Part shown: positions 1-13,639 of the stretch, piece by piece
Layout: every line of letters starts with the position of its first letter
Position numbering within the stretch: the stretch's first letter is position 1
Assembly: GCF_022554085.1 (NCBI RefSeq)
Contig: NZ_JAKFYR010000002.1
Location: forward strand, 584,202-648,201
Length of the DNA: 64,000 nucleotides
From: Rhodococcus sp. CH91
GTDB taxonomy: Bacteria > Actinomycetota > Actinomycetes > Mycobacteriales > Mycobacteriaceae
Direction of reading: 5' to 3'
Notes under the pieces: generated by a model
What the model was told of the DNA's origin: nothing
The model's input: the letters and a program-made list of their open reading frames with translations, nothing else
The model's database searches: none
Position numbers and translations under genes: made by a program

Positions 1-2918
<2,918 letters not shown>

Positions 2919-3246
2919 CGTCCCGCTCGCCTCACGCCGCGCAGCCTCCCACGGCGGCGGGGGACGAACACACAGCAGATCGGTGAGGATAACCGTCCGC
3001 TGTTCCGCCCGGCGACCTTTCCGGCGATCTTCGTGACTGTCATGCGACCGACCCCGTGGTGTCGTACGGTTCACATGACGCTCTTGGGGAAGGTGTGTCA
3101 CAACCCGGCTCGTGGGGACGCTGTCCACGACCGGTGTACGACGGCAGCGTGTGAACCGTGGGAACCCACGGTGCGCGATGCTGCCTGCCTTCCTCGGGTG
3201 GTCCGGCCGGATGTCTCGGCCGCAGGTGCGACCGAGGGAGACGGAA
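2919..3246. promoter_or_regulatory. Leader region of the RipA-like gene with two inverted repeats
   Basis: This 328-base gap has no supported gene. It holds two inverted repeats. One is TCGTGG...CCACGA (3110-3115/3125-3130). The other is a perfect 8-bp stem, ACCGTGGG-AA-CCCACGGT (3155-3172). TGTGTCACAAC near 3094-3104 resembles a half-site for MtrA, a known regulator of ripA in mycobacteria, but a single half-site is weak evidence. I looked for a c-di-AMP (ydaO) riboswitch, common before such hydrolases, and did not find its conserved blocks. Confidence 0.35.
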
Positions 3247-5115
3247 GTGAGACGGTTCGGTATCCACGGGGGGATTCCGCGGCGGTCCGGGTCGGGGAGC
3301 GTCGGTACGGCGATCGTCGAGGCCGGTCCGGCAGCGGACCCGCCCCTGCGGCACAGATCTCCGCGCATGCGTACCGGGCGGCTTCTCGCCGGTTTCGGGC
3401 TGGTCACGGCTGTGATGCTGGCGATCACGAGTACCGCCGGCGCGGTGCCGCCACCCCCCAACCCGTCCGACACGGAGATCGATCGTGCCGGGGCCGCGGT
3501 CGCATCGGATATCGATCGCGTCGGAGGGTTGATCGTCCGGATCGCCGACGCCGACCAGCGTCTCGCGGAACTCGACGCGCAGGTGGCGATCAAGCGGGAG
3601 GACGTCAACCGTGCTCTCGTCGATCTCCAGGTCGCCCGCGACGCCGCCGATCTCGCGGAGCGCGCGGTCGCCGAGTCCCGTCGTGCTCTCGAGGATGCGG
3701 CCGGTCGGATCGCGGCTGCACAGAAGGATTTCGACGCCTTCGTCCGCGACAGCTACACCCGCGGCGCGAACTCGGTGTCGCTCTCGGCCTTCCTCGATGT
3801 GAACGGTCCCGACGACCTGCTCGACCGGGCCCAGGTCATGCGGGTGTTGTCGGCCGGGCGCACTGCCGTGCTCGATGCACTCCAGCGTGCCCGGGCGACC
3901 GAAGCCAACTCCCACTCGCGTGCGCGCGCGGCCAAGATGGAAGCGGATGCGGCGACGGCAGCAGCGGAGCAGCGCAAGACCGAGGCCGAATCCGCGATCG
4001 TGGTCGCACGGTCGGCACTCGACCAGCAGGCCGCCGAGAAGTCCCGCATCGAGCAGGAGCGTGCCGGCGCGCAGACCGAACTCGACCTGGCGCGTGCGAA
4101 CGTCGCCGGTCTCGAAGGGCAACGCGCGCAGTATCTGGATTGGGAGCGCCGTCGCGCAGCCGAGGAAGCAGCCGCGGCAGCCGCTGCGGAGACCGCCCGT
4201 GTCGCTGCCACGGAGGCCGCCGGCCGCGTCGCCGCGGACGCCGCGGCCCGGGCACGCGCGGCCGAACTCGCGAGCGGCCGGCGGCCGCACACGCTGATCG
4301 AGGATGCGCCGGCCGGTGGTGGGGTCGCCGATGACACCGAAACGGGGGATCTCGACACCGAGACGGAGGCGCCGGGCGAGGGTAGTGGGACGGTGTCGCC
4401 GGGCGAGGGTAGTGGCACGGTATCGCCGGGCGACGGGGACGCGGGAACCGTTCCCGACGACAGCGATGCCGGGTCGCCCGGCGAGGACGTCGTGGCCACT
4501 CCGGACGACGACGAGACCATCCCCGGGGAAGAGGACGGCACCGGCAGCGACGAGGGCGATATCGATTGGGAGAACCCCGATCCCGGTGATCCGGTGGTGG
4601 AGATACCGGGGTCCGGGACCGGCGGAACGGGTGCTCGGCCCTCGACGCCCGGTTCGGCCCCGCAGACGCCGACGCGTCCGAGTCTCACGGGCGCAGCCGC
4701 GATAGAGATCGTCGTCGATCGCGGACTGTCCCAGATCGGCGTCCCCTACGCGTGGGGCGGCGGAAACGAGAACGGCCCGACCCGCGGTATCCGTGACGGT
4801 GGCGTGGCCGACGTCCACGGGGATTTCGCCAAGGTCGGCTTCGACTGTTCCGGTCTGATGATCTACGCGTTCGCAGGCATCGGGATCTCGCTGCCGCATT
4901 ACACGGGCTACCAGTACACGGCAGGCACGCAGGTCCCGTCGTCGCAGATGAGGCGGGGTGACATGATCTTCTACGGACCCAACGCGAGCCAGCACGTCGC
5001 GTTGTATCTCGGCAACGGGGAGATGCTCGAAGCGCCGCAGTCGGGATCGTATGTGAAGATCTCGCCGGTACGCTGGGACGGAATGACACCGTACGTGGTG
5101 CGCATGGTGTCGTGA
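3247..5115 (+). CDS. ripA: RipA-type peptidoglycan endopeptidase (NlpC/P60)
   Basis: Secreted hydrolase that cuts peptide stems (D-Glu/mDAP bond) in peptidoglycan during septum splitting. From the GTG at 3247 (AGGGAG 6 bases upstream) it has 622 residues; ATG 3367, which starts directly at the signal peptide (MRTGRLLAGFGLVTAVMLA), is a possible alternative. After the signal come a long Ala/Arg/Glu-rich coiled coil (about 70-340), an acidic Pro/Gly/Asp/Glu linker (about 350-490) and a C-terminal NlpC/P60 domain. The triad is Cys534 (FDCSGL), His583 (SQHVALYLG) and Glu595 (MLEAPQ), as in mycobacterial RipA/RipB. The coiled coil is the autoinhibitory segment in RipA. M. tuberculosis has ripA and ripB in tandem here; this window has only one. 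Placement before moxR1 is conserved. Confidence 0.93.
   Translation: MRRFGIHGGIPRRSGSGSVGTAIVEAGPAADPPLRHRSPRMRTGRLLAGFGLVTAVMLAITSTAGAVPPPPNPSDTEIDRAGAAVASDIDRVGGLIVRIADADQRLAELDAQVAIKREDVNRALVDLQVARDAADLAERAVAESRRALEDAAGRIAAAQKDFDAFVRDSYTRGANSVSLSAFLDVNGPDDLLDRAQVMRVLSAGRTAVLDALQRARATEANSHSRARAAKMEADAATAAAEQRKTEAESAIVVARSALDQQAAEKSRIEQERAGAQTELDLARANVAGLEGQRAQYLDWERRRAAEEAAAAAAAETARVAATEAAGRVAADAAARARAAELASGRRPHTLIEDAPAGGGVADDTETGDLDTETEAPGEGSGTVSPGEGSGTVSPGDGDAGTVPDDSDAGSPGEDVVATPDDDETIPGEEDGTGSDEGDIDWENPDPGDPVVEIPGSGTGGTGARPSTPGSAPQTPTRPSLTGAAAIEIVVDRGLSQIGVPYAWGGGNENGPTRGIRDGGVADVHGDFAKVGFDCSGLMIYAFAGIGISLPHYTGYQYTAGTQVPSSQMRRGDMIFYGPNASQHVALYLGNGEMLEAPQSGSYVKISPVRWDGMTPYVVRMVS
4371..4424 (+). 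repeat. 27-bp tandem repeat inside the RipA linker
   Basis: Two in-frame copies of a 27-bp unit (4371-4397 and 4398-4424, two mismatches) encode PGEGSGTVS twice, followed by a decayed third copy starting PGDGD at 4425. They sit in the acidic linker between coiled coil and catalytic domain, so copy-number change would alter linker length without breaking the frame. Confidence 0.85.
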
Positions 5116-5289
5116 CGGCAAGGTTGCCGCGGCCGGGCCAGTGCCGTGGACGGGTGCTCGCATCCGGCCGGTACCGAAGGCGCCCTCCCGGTCGACGCCG
5201 GGGTGACGGCACACCGAGCCGACACCTGCCATAGTGGTGCGGCAGGTGATTTCCAGCGGAGCGACGTAGGCGAAAGCGGTGGATTGTTG

Positions 5290-6624
5290 GTGACCTCACG
5301 CGAGGGTGGGACGTCCGGTTCGGCAACGCCGGGCAACCCGGGTGGCAATTACGGACCGAAGAACAACCAGGCTGCGACCGATCAGGCTGCGGCGGGTGCC
5401 GCACCGGCGTCGACGGACGCGCCCGCCCAGGGCACCCGACCCGACACGGCGAGCACGAACACCGGCTCACCGGCTCCGAAGAGTCCTGGTGTGAACACTA
5501 CGAAGTCCGGTGGCGCCCCCGCGAAGGCCTACGATCCGGCCGACGACGTCCGCCTCCTCGAACGGGCGATCTACGAGGTCAAACGCGTGATCGTCGGCCA
5601 GGACCTGCTGGTCGAACGGATGCTCGTCGGGGTCCTCGCCCGTGGACACGTGCTGCTCGAGGGCGTCCCCGGTGTGGCGAAGACGCTGGCCGTCGAAACC
5701 TTCGCGAAGGTCGTCGGTGGGTCCTTCTCTCGCGTTCAGTTCACCCCGGATCTCGTCCCGACCGATCTCGTCGGTACCCGGATCTACCGGCAGGGTCGCG
5801 AGGAGTTCGACACCGAACTCGGTCCCGTCGTCGCGAACTTCGTGCTCGCCGACGAGATCAACCGTGCGCCGGCGAAGGTGCAGTCGGCGCTGCTCGAGGT
5901 GATGGCGGAACGGCACGTCACCATCGGCGGCAGGACGTTCCCGATGCCGGAACCCTTCCTCGTGATGGCGACGCAGAACCCCATCGAGAACGAGGGCGTG
6001 TATCCGCTGCCGGAGGCGCAGCGCGATCGGTTCCTGTTCAAGGTGCTCGTCGACTATCCGACGGTCGAGGAGGAACGCGAGATCGTCTACCGGATGGGTG
6101 TCGCGGCGCCCGAGCCGAAGCAGGTGCTCGACAACGAACAGCTCCTGCGGTTGCAGAAGATCGCCGGCCGTGTATTCGTGCACCATGCGCTCGTCGACTA
6201 CGTCGTGCGCGTCATCTTCGCGACCCGTCAGCCCGGTGAGCTCGGTCTGCACGACGTGCAGGGGTGGATCGCGTACGGTGCGTCGCCCCGCGCGACGCTG
6301 GGCATCATCTCCGCCTCGCGCGCGCTGGCGTTGGTGCGGGGCCGGGACTATGTGGTGCCGCAGGACATCATCGACATCATCCCCGACGTGCTCCGTCACC
6401 GTCTCGTCCTGTCCTACGACGCACTCGCCGACGACGTGTCCGCCGATCGGATCATCACCCGCATCCTGCAGACGGTCGGCCTCCCGCAGGTCGCTCCGCA
6501 GGCGAATGTGCCGGTGCCCCCCGGCGTGCCCGGTCCGCAGCAAACCGTCGATCCTCGCACGGGGGGCGCCCCGCAGGCGCCCGTCGGTGTCCCCGGTCCG
6601 CAGGGAGGTGCGGGCCCGCGGTGA
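5290..6624 (+). CDS. moxR1: MoxR family AAA+ ATPase
   Basis: AAA+ chaperone of 444 residues that acts with DUF58 and VWA proteins to mature or regulate client proteins. An extension of about 80 residues rich in Ala/Gly/Pro/Asn precedes the ATPase core. Visible motifs are Walker A GVPGVAKT, Walker B VLADEINRAPAK, the sensor-1 stretch MATQNPIENEG, and the arginine finger region PEAQRDRF. GTG 5290 was chosen because the resulting VTSREGG matches the start of M. tuberculosis MoxR1; TTG 5287 lies one codon upstream. The C-terminus ends in a Pro/Gly-rich tail and its stop overlaps the next start by four bases (GTGA), implying translational coupling. Synteny equals Rv1479. Confidence 0.95.
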   Translation: MTSREGGTSGSATPGNPGGNYGPKNNQAATDQAAAGAAPASTDAPAQGTRPDTASTNTGSPAPKSPGVNTTKSGGAPAKAYDPADDVRLLERAIYEVKRVIVGQDLLVERMLVGVLARGHVLLEGVPGVAKTLAVETFAKVVGGSFSRVQFTPDLVPTDLVGTRIYRQGREEFDTELGPVVANFVLADEINRAPAKVQSALLEVMAERHVTIGGRTFPMPEPFLVMATQNPIENEGVYPLPEAQRDRFLFKVLVDYPTVEEEREIVYRMGVAAPEPKQVLDNEQLLRLQKIAGRVFVHHALVDYVVRVIFATRQPGELGLHDVQGWIAYGASPRATLGIISASRALALVRGRDYVVPQDIIDIIPDVLRHRLVLSYDALADDVSADRIITRILQTVGLPQVAPQANVPVPPGVPGPQQTVDPRTGGAPQAPVGVPGPQGGAGPR

Positions 6625-7576
6625 GCACACGTCCTCACGACGGGTCGCCACCGCGGTTCCGGTCCGGTGAGCTGCGCGATCCCGCGCTCACCGCGGCGCT
6701 TCGCACGCTCGAGCTGACCGTGCGCCGGCGTCTCGACGGCGTGCTGCACGGCGACCATCTCGGCCTGATCCCGGGGCCCGGTTCCGAACCGGGAGACGCC
6801 CGCGAGTACCAGCCGGGCGACGACGTCCGTCAGATGGACTGGTCGGTCACGGCCCGCACGACACATCCGCACGTGCGCCAGACCGTGGCGGACCGGGAAC
6901 TCGAGACCTGGCTCGCCGTCGACCTGTCGGCCAGCCTGGACTTCGGCACCGGCATGTGCGAGAAGCGCGACCTGGTGGTTGCGGCGGTGGCGGTGCTCGC
7001 TCATCTGACCATCGGCGGCGGGAACCGGATCGGGGCGGTGATCTCCACCGGAGACGACACCGTCCGGGTACCCGCCCGCGGTGGGCGACTGCACGCCCAG
7101 TCCCTGCTGCGGACGGTCGCCACGACCCCGCATCCGCCGGACGGCACGCGCGGTGATCTGCGGGGTGTCGTCGAGGCACTGCGACGCCCGCAGCGTCGGC
7201 GCGGGCTCGCCGTCGTGGTGAGCGACTTCCTGGGCCCGCTCGACTGGGAACGTTCCCTGCGGGCGCTGTCCGGACGTCACGAACTGCTCGCCGTCGAGGT
7301 TCTCGACCGCCGGGATCTCGAGCTTCCCGACCTCGGTGACGTGGTCCTGCACGACCCGGAAACGGGCCGCACCCGCGAGTTCACCACCACCCCGGAGTTG
7401 CGAGCGGACTATGCGCAGGCGGCAGCTGAGCACCGCGCCGCCGTGCACCAGGCCCTGCGCAGTTGTGGTGCTCCCGTCCTCACGCTGCGCACCGACCGCG
7501 ACTGGATCGGCGATGTGGTGCGATTCGTCGCGGCTCGTCAGCACAGCTACGGCGCTGCCGCACGGCAGGGGGGACG

Positions 7577-7580
<4 letters not shown>
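6621..7580 (+). CDS. DUF58 protein of the MoxR module
   Basis: A 319-residue homologue of Rv1480 (317 residues). The DUF58 signature is clear: [20 protein letters not shown], then [21 protein letters not shown], followed by a vWA-like fold with [10 protein letters not shown] in a MIDAS-like position. These proteins are encoded beside MoxR ATPases in nearly all bacteria and are thought to be part of the same chaperone complex. No membrane segment is evident. Start GTG 6621 overlaps the moxR1 stop, and its own stop overlaps the following ATG by four bases, so the three genes form a tightly coupled unit. The biochemical role of the family is not settled. Confidence 0.93.
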
Positions 7581-9372
<1,792 letters not shown>

Positions 9373-9440
9373 GGGCGTAGCGGACCACACCGGCGGTCGC
9401 GCCGACCACATTCGAATCTCACTGGAGGACCGACACACTC

Positions 9441-10247
9441 ATGGGCGGACTGCTCGAGGGTAAGACCATTCTCGTCACCGGCATCATCACCGATGCCTCG
9501 ATCGCCTTCCACACCGCGAAGGTCGCGCAGGAACAGGGCGCGAAGGTGATCATCACCGGCTTCGAGCGACTGCGGCTGATCGACCGCATCGCGCAGCGTC
9601 TCCCGCAGCCGGTGCCGCCGGCGATCAGCCTCGACGTGCAGAACCAGGAGGATCTCGACGGTCTGGCCGACAAGATCCGCGAACTCGCTCCGGAAGGGAT
9701 CGACGGCGTCGTCCACTCGATCGGCTTCGCGCCCCGGTCCTGCCTGGGCAGCCCCTTCCTCGATGCGCCGTGGACGGACGTCGCGGTGGCCCTCGAGGTG
9801 TCCGCCTATTCCTACGGTGCGCTCGCCAAGGCGGTCCTGCCCGTGATGAACGAGGGCGGTTCGATCGTCGGAATGGACTTCGATCCTTCCCGCGCCGTCC
9901 CGTTCTACAACTGGATGGGCGTATCCAAGGCGACACTGGAATCGGTGAACCGCTACGTCGCGAAGGAGGTGGGCCCGCGCGGCATCCGGTCCAATCTGGT
10001 CGCCGCAGGCCCGATCAAGACGCTCGCCGCCAAGGCCATCGCCGGCGACGCGACCGGTCCGGGCGCCGAGATGAACCGGCTCAACGAGGGCTGGTCGGCG
10101 GCGTCCCCGATCGGCTGGGACGTCGACGACCCGACTCCTGTGGCGAAGACCGTGTGTGCCGTCCTGTCCGACTGGCTACCCGGCACCACGGGCTCCATCG
10201 TCTACGTCGACGGTGGATTCCACTCCCAGGTCGGCTTCGGCGGCTGA
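9441..10247 (+). CDS. inhA: Enoyl-ACP reductase InhA
   Basis: NADH-dependent reduction of trans-2-enoyl-ACP, the last step of each FAS-II round; target of isoniazid-NAD in mycobacteria. At 268 residues it is one shorter than M. tuberculosis InhA, so the counterparts of Ser94, Tyr158 and Lys165 are Ser93 (VVHSIGF), Tyr156 and Lys163 (FYNWMGVSK). Other shared blocks are [26 protein letters not shown] and [13 protein letters not shown] 9441 has GGAGG 13 bases upstream. It is cotranscribed with fabG1 and probably hemH (22-base gap). Confidence 0.97.
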   Translation: MGGLLEGKTILVTGIITDASIAFHTAKVAQEQGAKVIITGFERLRLIDRIAQRLPQPVPPAISLDVQNQEDLDGLADKIRELAPEGIDGVVHSIGFAPRSCLGSPFLDAPWTDVAVALEVSAYSYGALAKAVLPVMNEGGSIVGMDFDPSRAVPFYNWMGVSKATLESVNRYVAKEVGPRGIRSNLVAAGPIKTLAAKAIAGDATGPGAEMNRLNEGWSAASPIGWDVDDPTPVAKTVCAVLSDWLPGTTGSIVYVDGGFHSQVGFGG

Positions 10248-10269
10248 CCGTCCGACGGAAGGCACTGGC

Positions 10270-11343
10270 ATGGCGAACACCCCCGAGGCGTACGACGCAG
10301 TGATGCTGCTGTCGTTCGGTGGCCCGGAAGGTCCGGGCGACGTGAGACCGTTTCTCGAGAACGTCACTCGCGGACGCGGAATCCCGCCCGAGCGACTCGA
10401 CGAGGTCGCGGAACACTATCTGCACTTCGGGGGTGTGTCGCCGATCAACGCCCTCAACCGGGCGATCATCGACGCGGTCCGTGCCGAGTTCGACGCCCAT
10501 GACATCGACCTGCCGGTCTACTTCGGCAACCGCAACTGGCACCCGATGATCGAGGACACCGTCGCCCGGATGCGCGACGACGGTGTGCGCAACGCACTGG
10601 TCTTCGCGACGTCCGCGTGGGGCGGCTATTCGGGATGCAGGCAGTACCACGAGGACATCGCCCGGGCCCGGGGCGCCGTCGAGGAGGCGCCGCGACTGAC
10701 GAAGCTGCGGCAGTTCTACGATCATCCGCTGTTCCTCGACGCCGTCGCCGACGCAGTGCGGGCGGCCCGCACAGAGCTTCCGGACGACGTGCGCGACACC
10801 GCGCGGCTGGTCTTCACGGCGCACTCCGTCCCGACCGCATTCGACGCCACCGGCGGTCCCCCGGAGGAGGGCGGACATCTCTACAGCCGGCAGGTCGCCG
10901 AAGCCGCACGCCTGGTGGCCGAGGCGCTCGGCGAAGACGACTACGACCTGGTGTGGCAATCCCGCTCGGGCCCGCCGCAGGTGCCGTGGCTCGAACCCGA
11001 CATCGTCGATCACATCGACGACCTGCACGAACGTGGCGTCGGTGCGGTCGTCGTCGTGCCGGTCGGATTCGTCTCCGACCACCTCGAAGTCGTCTGGGAT
11101 CTGGATACCGAAGCCCGCGATCGTGCCCGTGAACTGGGCATGGCGTTCGTCCGGGCGGCGACGCCCGGAACCGATCCGCGGTTCGCGCAACTCGTGCGCG
11201 AACTCGTGGAGGAGCAGCGCGACGGAGTCGCCGCCCGTCGTCGGGGGACCGAGCCGTTGCTCGGAGCCGGATGCGACGGAAGCCTGTGCGCCGTGGCGTG
11301 CTGCGAGCCCCCGAAGCGTCCGTCCCGGCCTGCGGCGAACTGA
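10270..11343 (+). CDS. hemH: Ferrochelatase (coproporphyrin-type)
   Basis: Inserts Fe2+ into coproporphyrin III (the actinobacterial coproporphyrin-dependent route; also named CpfC, HemZ in mycobacteria). The 357 residues include LLSFGGPEG at the N-terminus, the active-site phrase VFTAHSVP and the glutamate region [11 protein letters not shown]. The C-terminal tail [12 protein letters not shown] plus internal Cys123 (GYSGCRQY) are the likely ligands of a 2Fe-2S cluster, as reported for M. tuberculosis ferrochelatase. ATG 10270 is 22 bases after inhA. It closes the fabG1-inhA-hemH operon conserved with Rv1483-Rv1485. Only 35 bases separate its end from the convergent HxlR gene. Confidence 0.95.
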   Translation: MANTPEAYDAVMLLSFGGPEGPGDVRPFLENVTRGRGIPPERLDEVAEHYLHFGGVSPINALNRAIIDAVRAEFDAHDIDLPVYFGNRNWHPMIEDTVARMRDDGVRNALVFATSAWGGYSGCRQYHEDIARARGAVEEAPRLTKLRQFYDHPLFLDAVADAVRAARTELPDDVRDTARLVFTAHSVPTAFDATGGPPEEGGHLYSRQVAEAARLVAEALGEDDYDLVWQSRSGPPQVPWLEPDIVDHIDDLHERGVGAVVVVPVGFVSDHLEVVWDLDTEARDRARELGMAFVRAATPGTDPRFAQLVRELVEEQRDGVAARRRGTEPLLGAGCDGSLCAVACCEPPKRPSRPAAN

Positions 11344-11378
11344 TCTGCGGTCCCGCCGGTCCCGCCCGGCACCCGGCA

Positions 11379-12059
11379 TCACAGGGAGTGGCGTGCGGCG
11401 GACGCCGCGAGTGGGGAGACGAACCAGCGCGGCAGCGACCGGCGTAGCGCACTCGGGCCGTCGACCCTCACGGTCCGCGACGCTATCGCGCCGTACCAGG
11501 TGGCGTCGCCGCGCCAGATCTCGGTGAGCTCACGCAGTCCTGCCGTGACCCGGACCGACACCTCGAAACCCGGATCCGTGTCGCACACGTCGACCTCGTC
11601 GTCGGTGATCACGAGCCACCACCGGCGCGACGCGGTGGAGACGGCAGGAAAGACGAACTCGACGACCGCGCGCCGGACCGGGACCGCGGTGTGGTCGACG
11701 TTCCGGTGCATGTCCCACATCAGCAGCCGCGGGTCGAGGTCGGCGTCGCCGAGCGTTCCCGTCCACCGCGTTCCCCAGGCGCCGAACGCGGCGACGACGG
11801 TGTCCAGGTCGCGTCCCGCCGGGGTGAGCACGTAGCGCACATCGGTACCGTCTCCGAGTCGCTGCACGATGCCCGCCGCCGCGAGCTGATGCAGCCGCTT
11901 CGACAGCAGGGTCGGGGACATGTGCGGCAGACCCCGCCGCAGGTCGTTGAAGTGCTCGCTGCCGAGTACGAGTTCGCGCACCACGAGCAGGGTCCACCTC
12001 TCGTCGAACAGTTCCATCGCCTTGGCGACGGGGCAGAACTGGTGGTAGGGCGGGCCCAT
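11379..12059 (-). CDS. HxlR family transcriptional regulator
   Basis: A winged-helix regulator of 226 residues. The HxlR domain fills residues 1-100: CPVAKAMELFDERWTLLVVREL, then FNDLRRGLPHMSPTLLSKRLHQL, with Cys9 in the place often used for redox or electrophile sensing. About 125 further residues form an SCP2/sterol-carrier-like domain (from about 115: VRRAVVEFVFPAV, WWLVITDDEVDVCDTDPGFEV). This fused arrangement is common in actinobacteria and suggests a small hydrophobic ligand. ATG 12059 is the only good start. It is divergent from the methyltransferase at 12226, which it probably controls. Confidence 0.88.
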   Translation of the reverse strand: MGPPYHQFCPVAKAMELFDERWTLLVVRELVLGSEHFNDLRRGLPHMSPTLLSKRLHQLAAAGIVQRLGDGTDVRYVLTPAGRDLDTVVAAFGAWGTRWTGTLGDADLDPRLLMWDMHRNVDHTAVPVRRAVVEFVFPAVSTASRRWWLVITDDEVDVCDTDPGFEVSVRVTAGLRELTEIWRGDATWYGAIASRTVRVDGPSALRRSLPRWFVSPLAASAARHSL

Positions 12060-12115
12060 GATCGGATGGTAGGCCCGCCGGCCCACCACGACCAGCACGA
12101 ACGGGTGGCATTGCG

Positions 12116-12130
12116 GTACAGATTGTGTAC
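12116..12130. promoter_or_regulatory. Possible HxlR operator
   Basis: GTAC-N7-GTAC lies in the 166-base gap between the divergent HxlR and methyltransferase genes. Paired GTAC-type half-sites are the usual shape of operators bound by HxlR-family dimers. No second copy was found nearby; the assignment is by pattern and position. Confidence 0.4.
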
Positions 12131-12225
12131 TGGAGGACAAGGTCGGCGCCTTCCTAGAGTCGAACTGTGGCCCGGTCCCGCCGCGCGGCACCGACACCGG
12201 GTCGTTTCGACGGAAGGACATTCCG

Positions 12226-13101
12226 ATGACCGACATCTCGACGACATCCGAAGCCGACCGTGCCCTCAAGTCCGAGCACAGGGCGATGTGGGCTCTCGGC
12301 GACTATCCGGCGGTGGCGACCCAGGTCATCGCCGAACTCGGACCCGTACTCGTGGCCGCAACCGGGATCGGCCCGGAGGACCGTGTCCTGGACGTCGCAG
12401 CGGGATCGGGCAACGCCTCGATCCCGGCGGCGCTCACCGGAGCGACCGTCGTCGCCACGGATCTGACACCCGAACTGTTCGACGTCGGGCGACGTGACGC
12501 CGAATCGGCCGGGGCGAGCCTCGAATGGCGGGAAGGGGACGCCGAGGCGCTGCCGTACCCCGATGCGAGCTTCGACGCGGTGATCTCGTGCGTGGGCGTG
12601 ATGTTCGCGCCGCACCACGGGATCGCCGCCGATGAACTGCTCCGTGTAGCCCGGCCGGCCGGACGTCTGGGCGTGCTGAGTTGGACGCCGGGCGGTTTCG
12701 TCGGACAGATGTTCGCGACGATGAAGCCGTACGCTCCGCCACCCCCGCCCGGTGCGCAACCGCCACCCCTGTGGGGCGACGAAGCGCATGTACGTCGGCT
12801 TCTCGGTGACCGGGTCAGCGATCTGGCGGTACACACCGCGAAGCTGCGCGTCGACCGGTTCGAGACCGGAGCGGATTTCCGGGACTTCTTCAAGGCCGCC
12901 TACGGACCGACGATCGCGGTGTACCGCAACATCGCGGACGACGAGAATCGCGTCGCGGCTCTCGACCGGGACCTGCTCGAGCTCGCGCGGCGCTTCGACC
13001 TCGGCGGGGGCGTCATGGACTGGGAGTATCTGCTGGTCACGGCGCGGCGGAACCGACCTGCACGGACCGAGCGTCCAACTCCGGCACGGCGACACGATTG
13101 A
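12226..13101 (+). CDS. Class I SAM-dependent methyltransferase
   Basis: A 291-residue protein with a Rossmann methyltransferase domain (residues about 45-160): motif I VLDVAAGSGNAS, motif II acidic VVATDL, DAEALPYPDASFD and ISCVGVMFAPHH. It resembles ubiquinone/menaquinone-type (UbiE-like) and small-molecule methyltransferases; substrate unknown. A proline-rich loop (APPPPPGAQPPP) follows the core. Close relatives are often encoded divergently from an HxlR regulator, as here, which hints at inducible detoxification or secondary metabolism. Its last 65 bases overlap the convergent phosphatase gene; both frames look genuine. Confidence 0.85.
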   Translation: MTDISTTSEADRALKSEHRAMWALGDYPAVATQVIAELGPVLVAATGIGPEDRVLDVAAGSGNASIPAALTGATVVATDLTPELFDVGRRDAESAGASLEWREGDAEALPYPDASFDAVISCVGVMFAPHHGIAADELLRVARPAGRLGVLSWTPGGFVGQMFATMKPYAPPPPPGAQPPPLWGDEAHVRRLLGDRVSDLAVHTAKLRVDRFETGADFRDFFKAAYGPTIAVYRNIADDENRVAALDRDLLELARRFDLGGGVMDWEYLLVTARRNRPARTERPTPARRHD

Positions 13102-13639
13102 CCGATCGCACCGTCCACCGGTCCGTGCGGTCGAGCTCACTGACCGCACCGTTGACGATGCGCGGCGCCGGTGAGGACGACAGTTCGCCGAGCACGGCGC
13201 GGATGAGGGCGCCGTGGGCGACCACCACGATGCGGCAATGCGGGTGTGTCGCGACGATCTCGTCGAGGGCACGCAGGCCCCTCGCGGCCACCGCGGCGAG
13301 CGGTTCGAGTCCGGGGAACCTCCCGTCGGGCCAGCGTGCTCCGGCATCGTCGCGGGTCAGCCCTTCGGCGTCGCCGTAGGCACGCTCGGCCAGGCCCGGG
13401 ATCGTTCCCGCCACTCCGACACCGAGGTGAGCGGCCACGATACGACCCGTGTCGTAGGCACGCGACAGTGGGGAGGTCACGACGGTATCCCAGGGGGACG
13501 TTCCGAGCATGCGCGCAACTTCCCGTGCCTGCCTCCGCCCGATCTCGTCGAGGGGGATGTCGGTGCTTCCCTGCAACAGGCCCCGGCGGTTCCAGTCGGT
13601 GCGTCCGTGGCGCACGAGCGCCAGTCGAGTCGTGCTCAT
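13037..13639 (-). CDS. Histidine phosphatase (phosphoglycerate-mutase superfamily)
   Basis: A 200-residue cytoplasmic phosphatase. The phosphohistidine motif LVRHGRTDWN (residues 8-17) and the second histidine in VVVAHGALIRA (about 145) are intact, with Arg in VTSPLSRAYDTG. The short length indicates a cofactor-independent phosphatase (GpmB/CobC/acid-phosphatase-like), not a glycolytic mutase. ATG 13639 overlaps the stop of the ABC ATPase by four bases (ATGA), so it is translated with the transporter. This suggests it removes phosphate from an imported ester or from a breakdown product of it. Substrate unknown. Confidence 0.9.
   Translation of the reverse strand: MSTTRLALVRHGRTDWNRRGLLQGSTDIPLDEIGRRQAREVARMLGTSPWDTVVTSPLSRAYDTGRIVAAHLGVGVAGTIPGLAERAYGDAEGLTRDDAGARWPDGRFPGLEPLAAVAARGLRALDEIVATHPHCRIVVVAHGALIRAVLGELSSSPAPRIVNGAVSELDRTDRWTVRSVNRVAVPELDARSVQVGSAAP

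Noticed and set aside
2919..3246. c-di-AMP (ydaO-type) riboswitch before the RipA-like gene
   Set aside because: Such elements are common before actinobacterial wall hydrolases, and GTGGGAACCCAC looked suggestive, but the other conserved blocks are missing and the piece is a simple perfect hairpin.
3040..5232. 730-residue minus-strand open frame opposite the RipA-like gene
   Set aside because: Antisense shadow; the plus strand has signal peptide, coiled coil and a complete catalytic triad.
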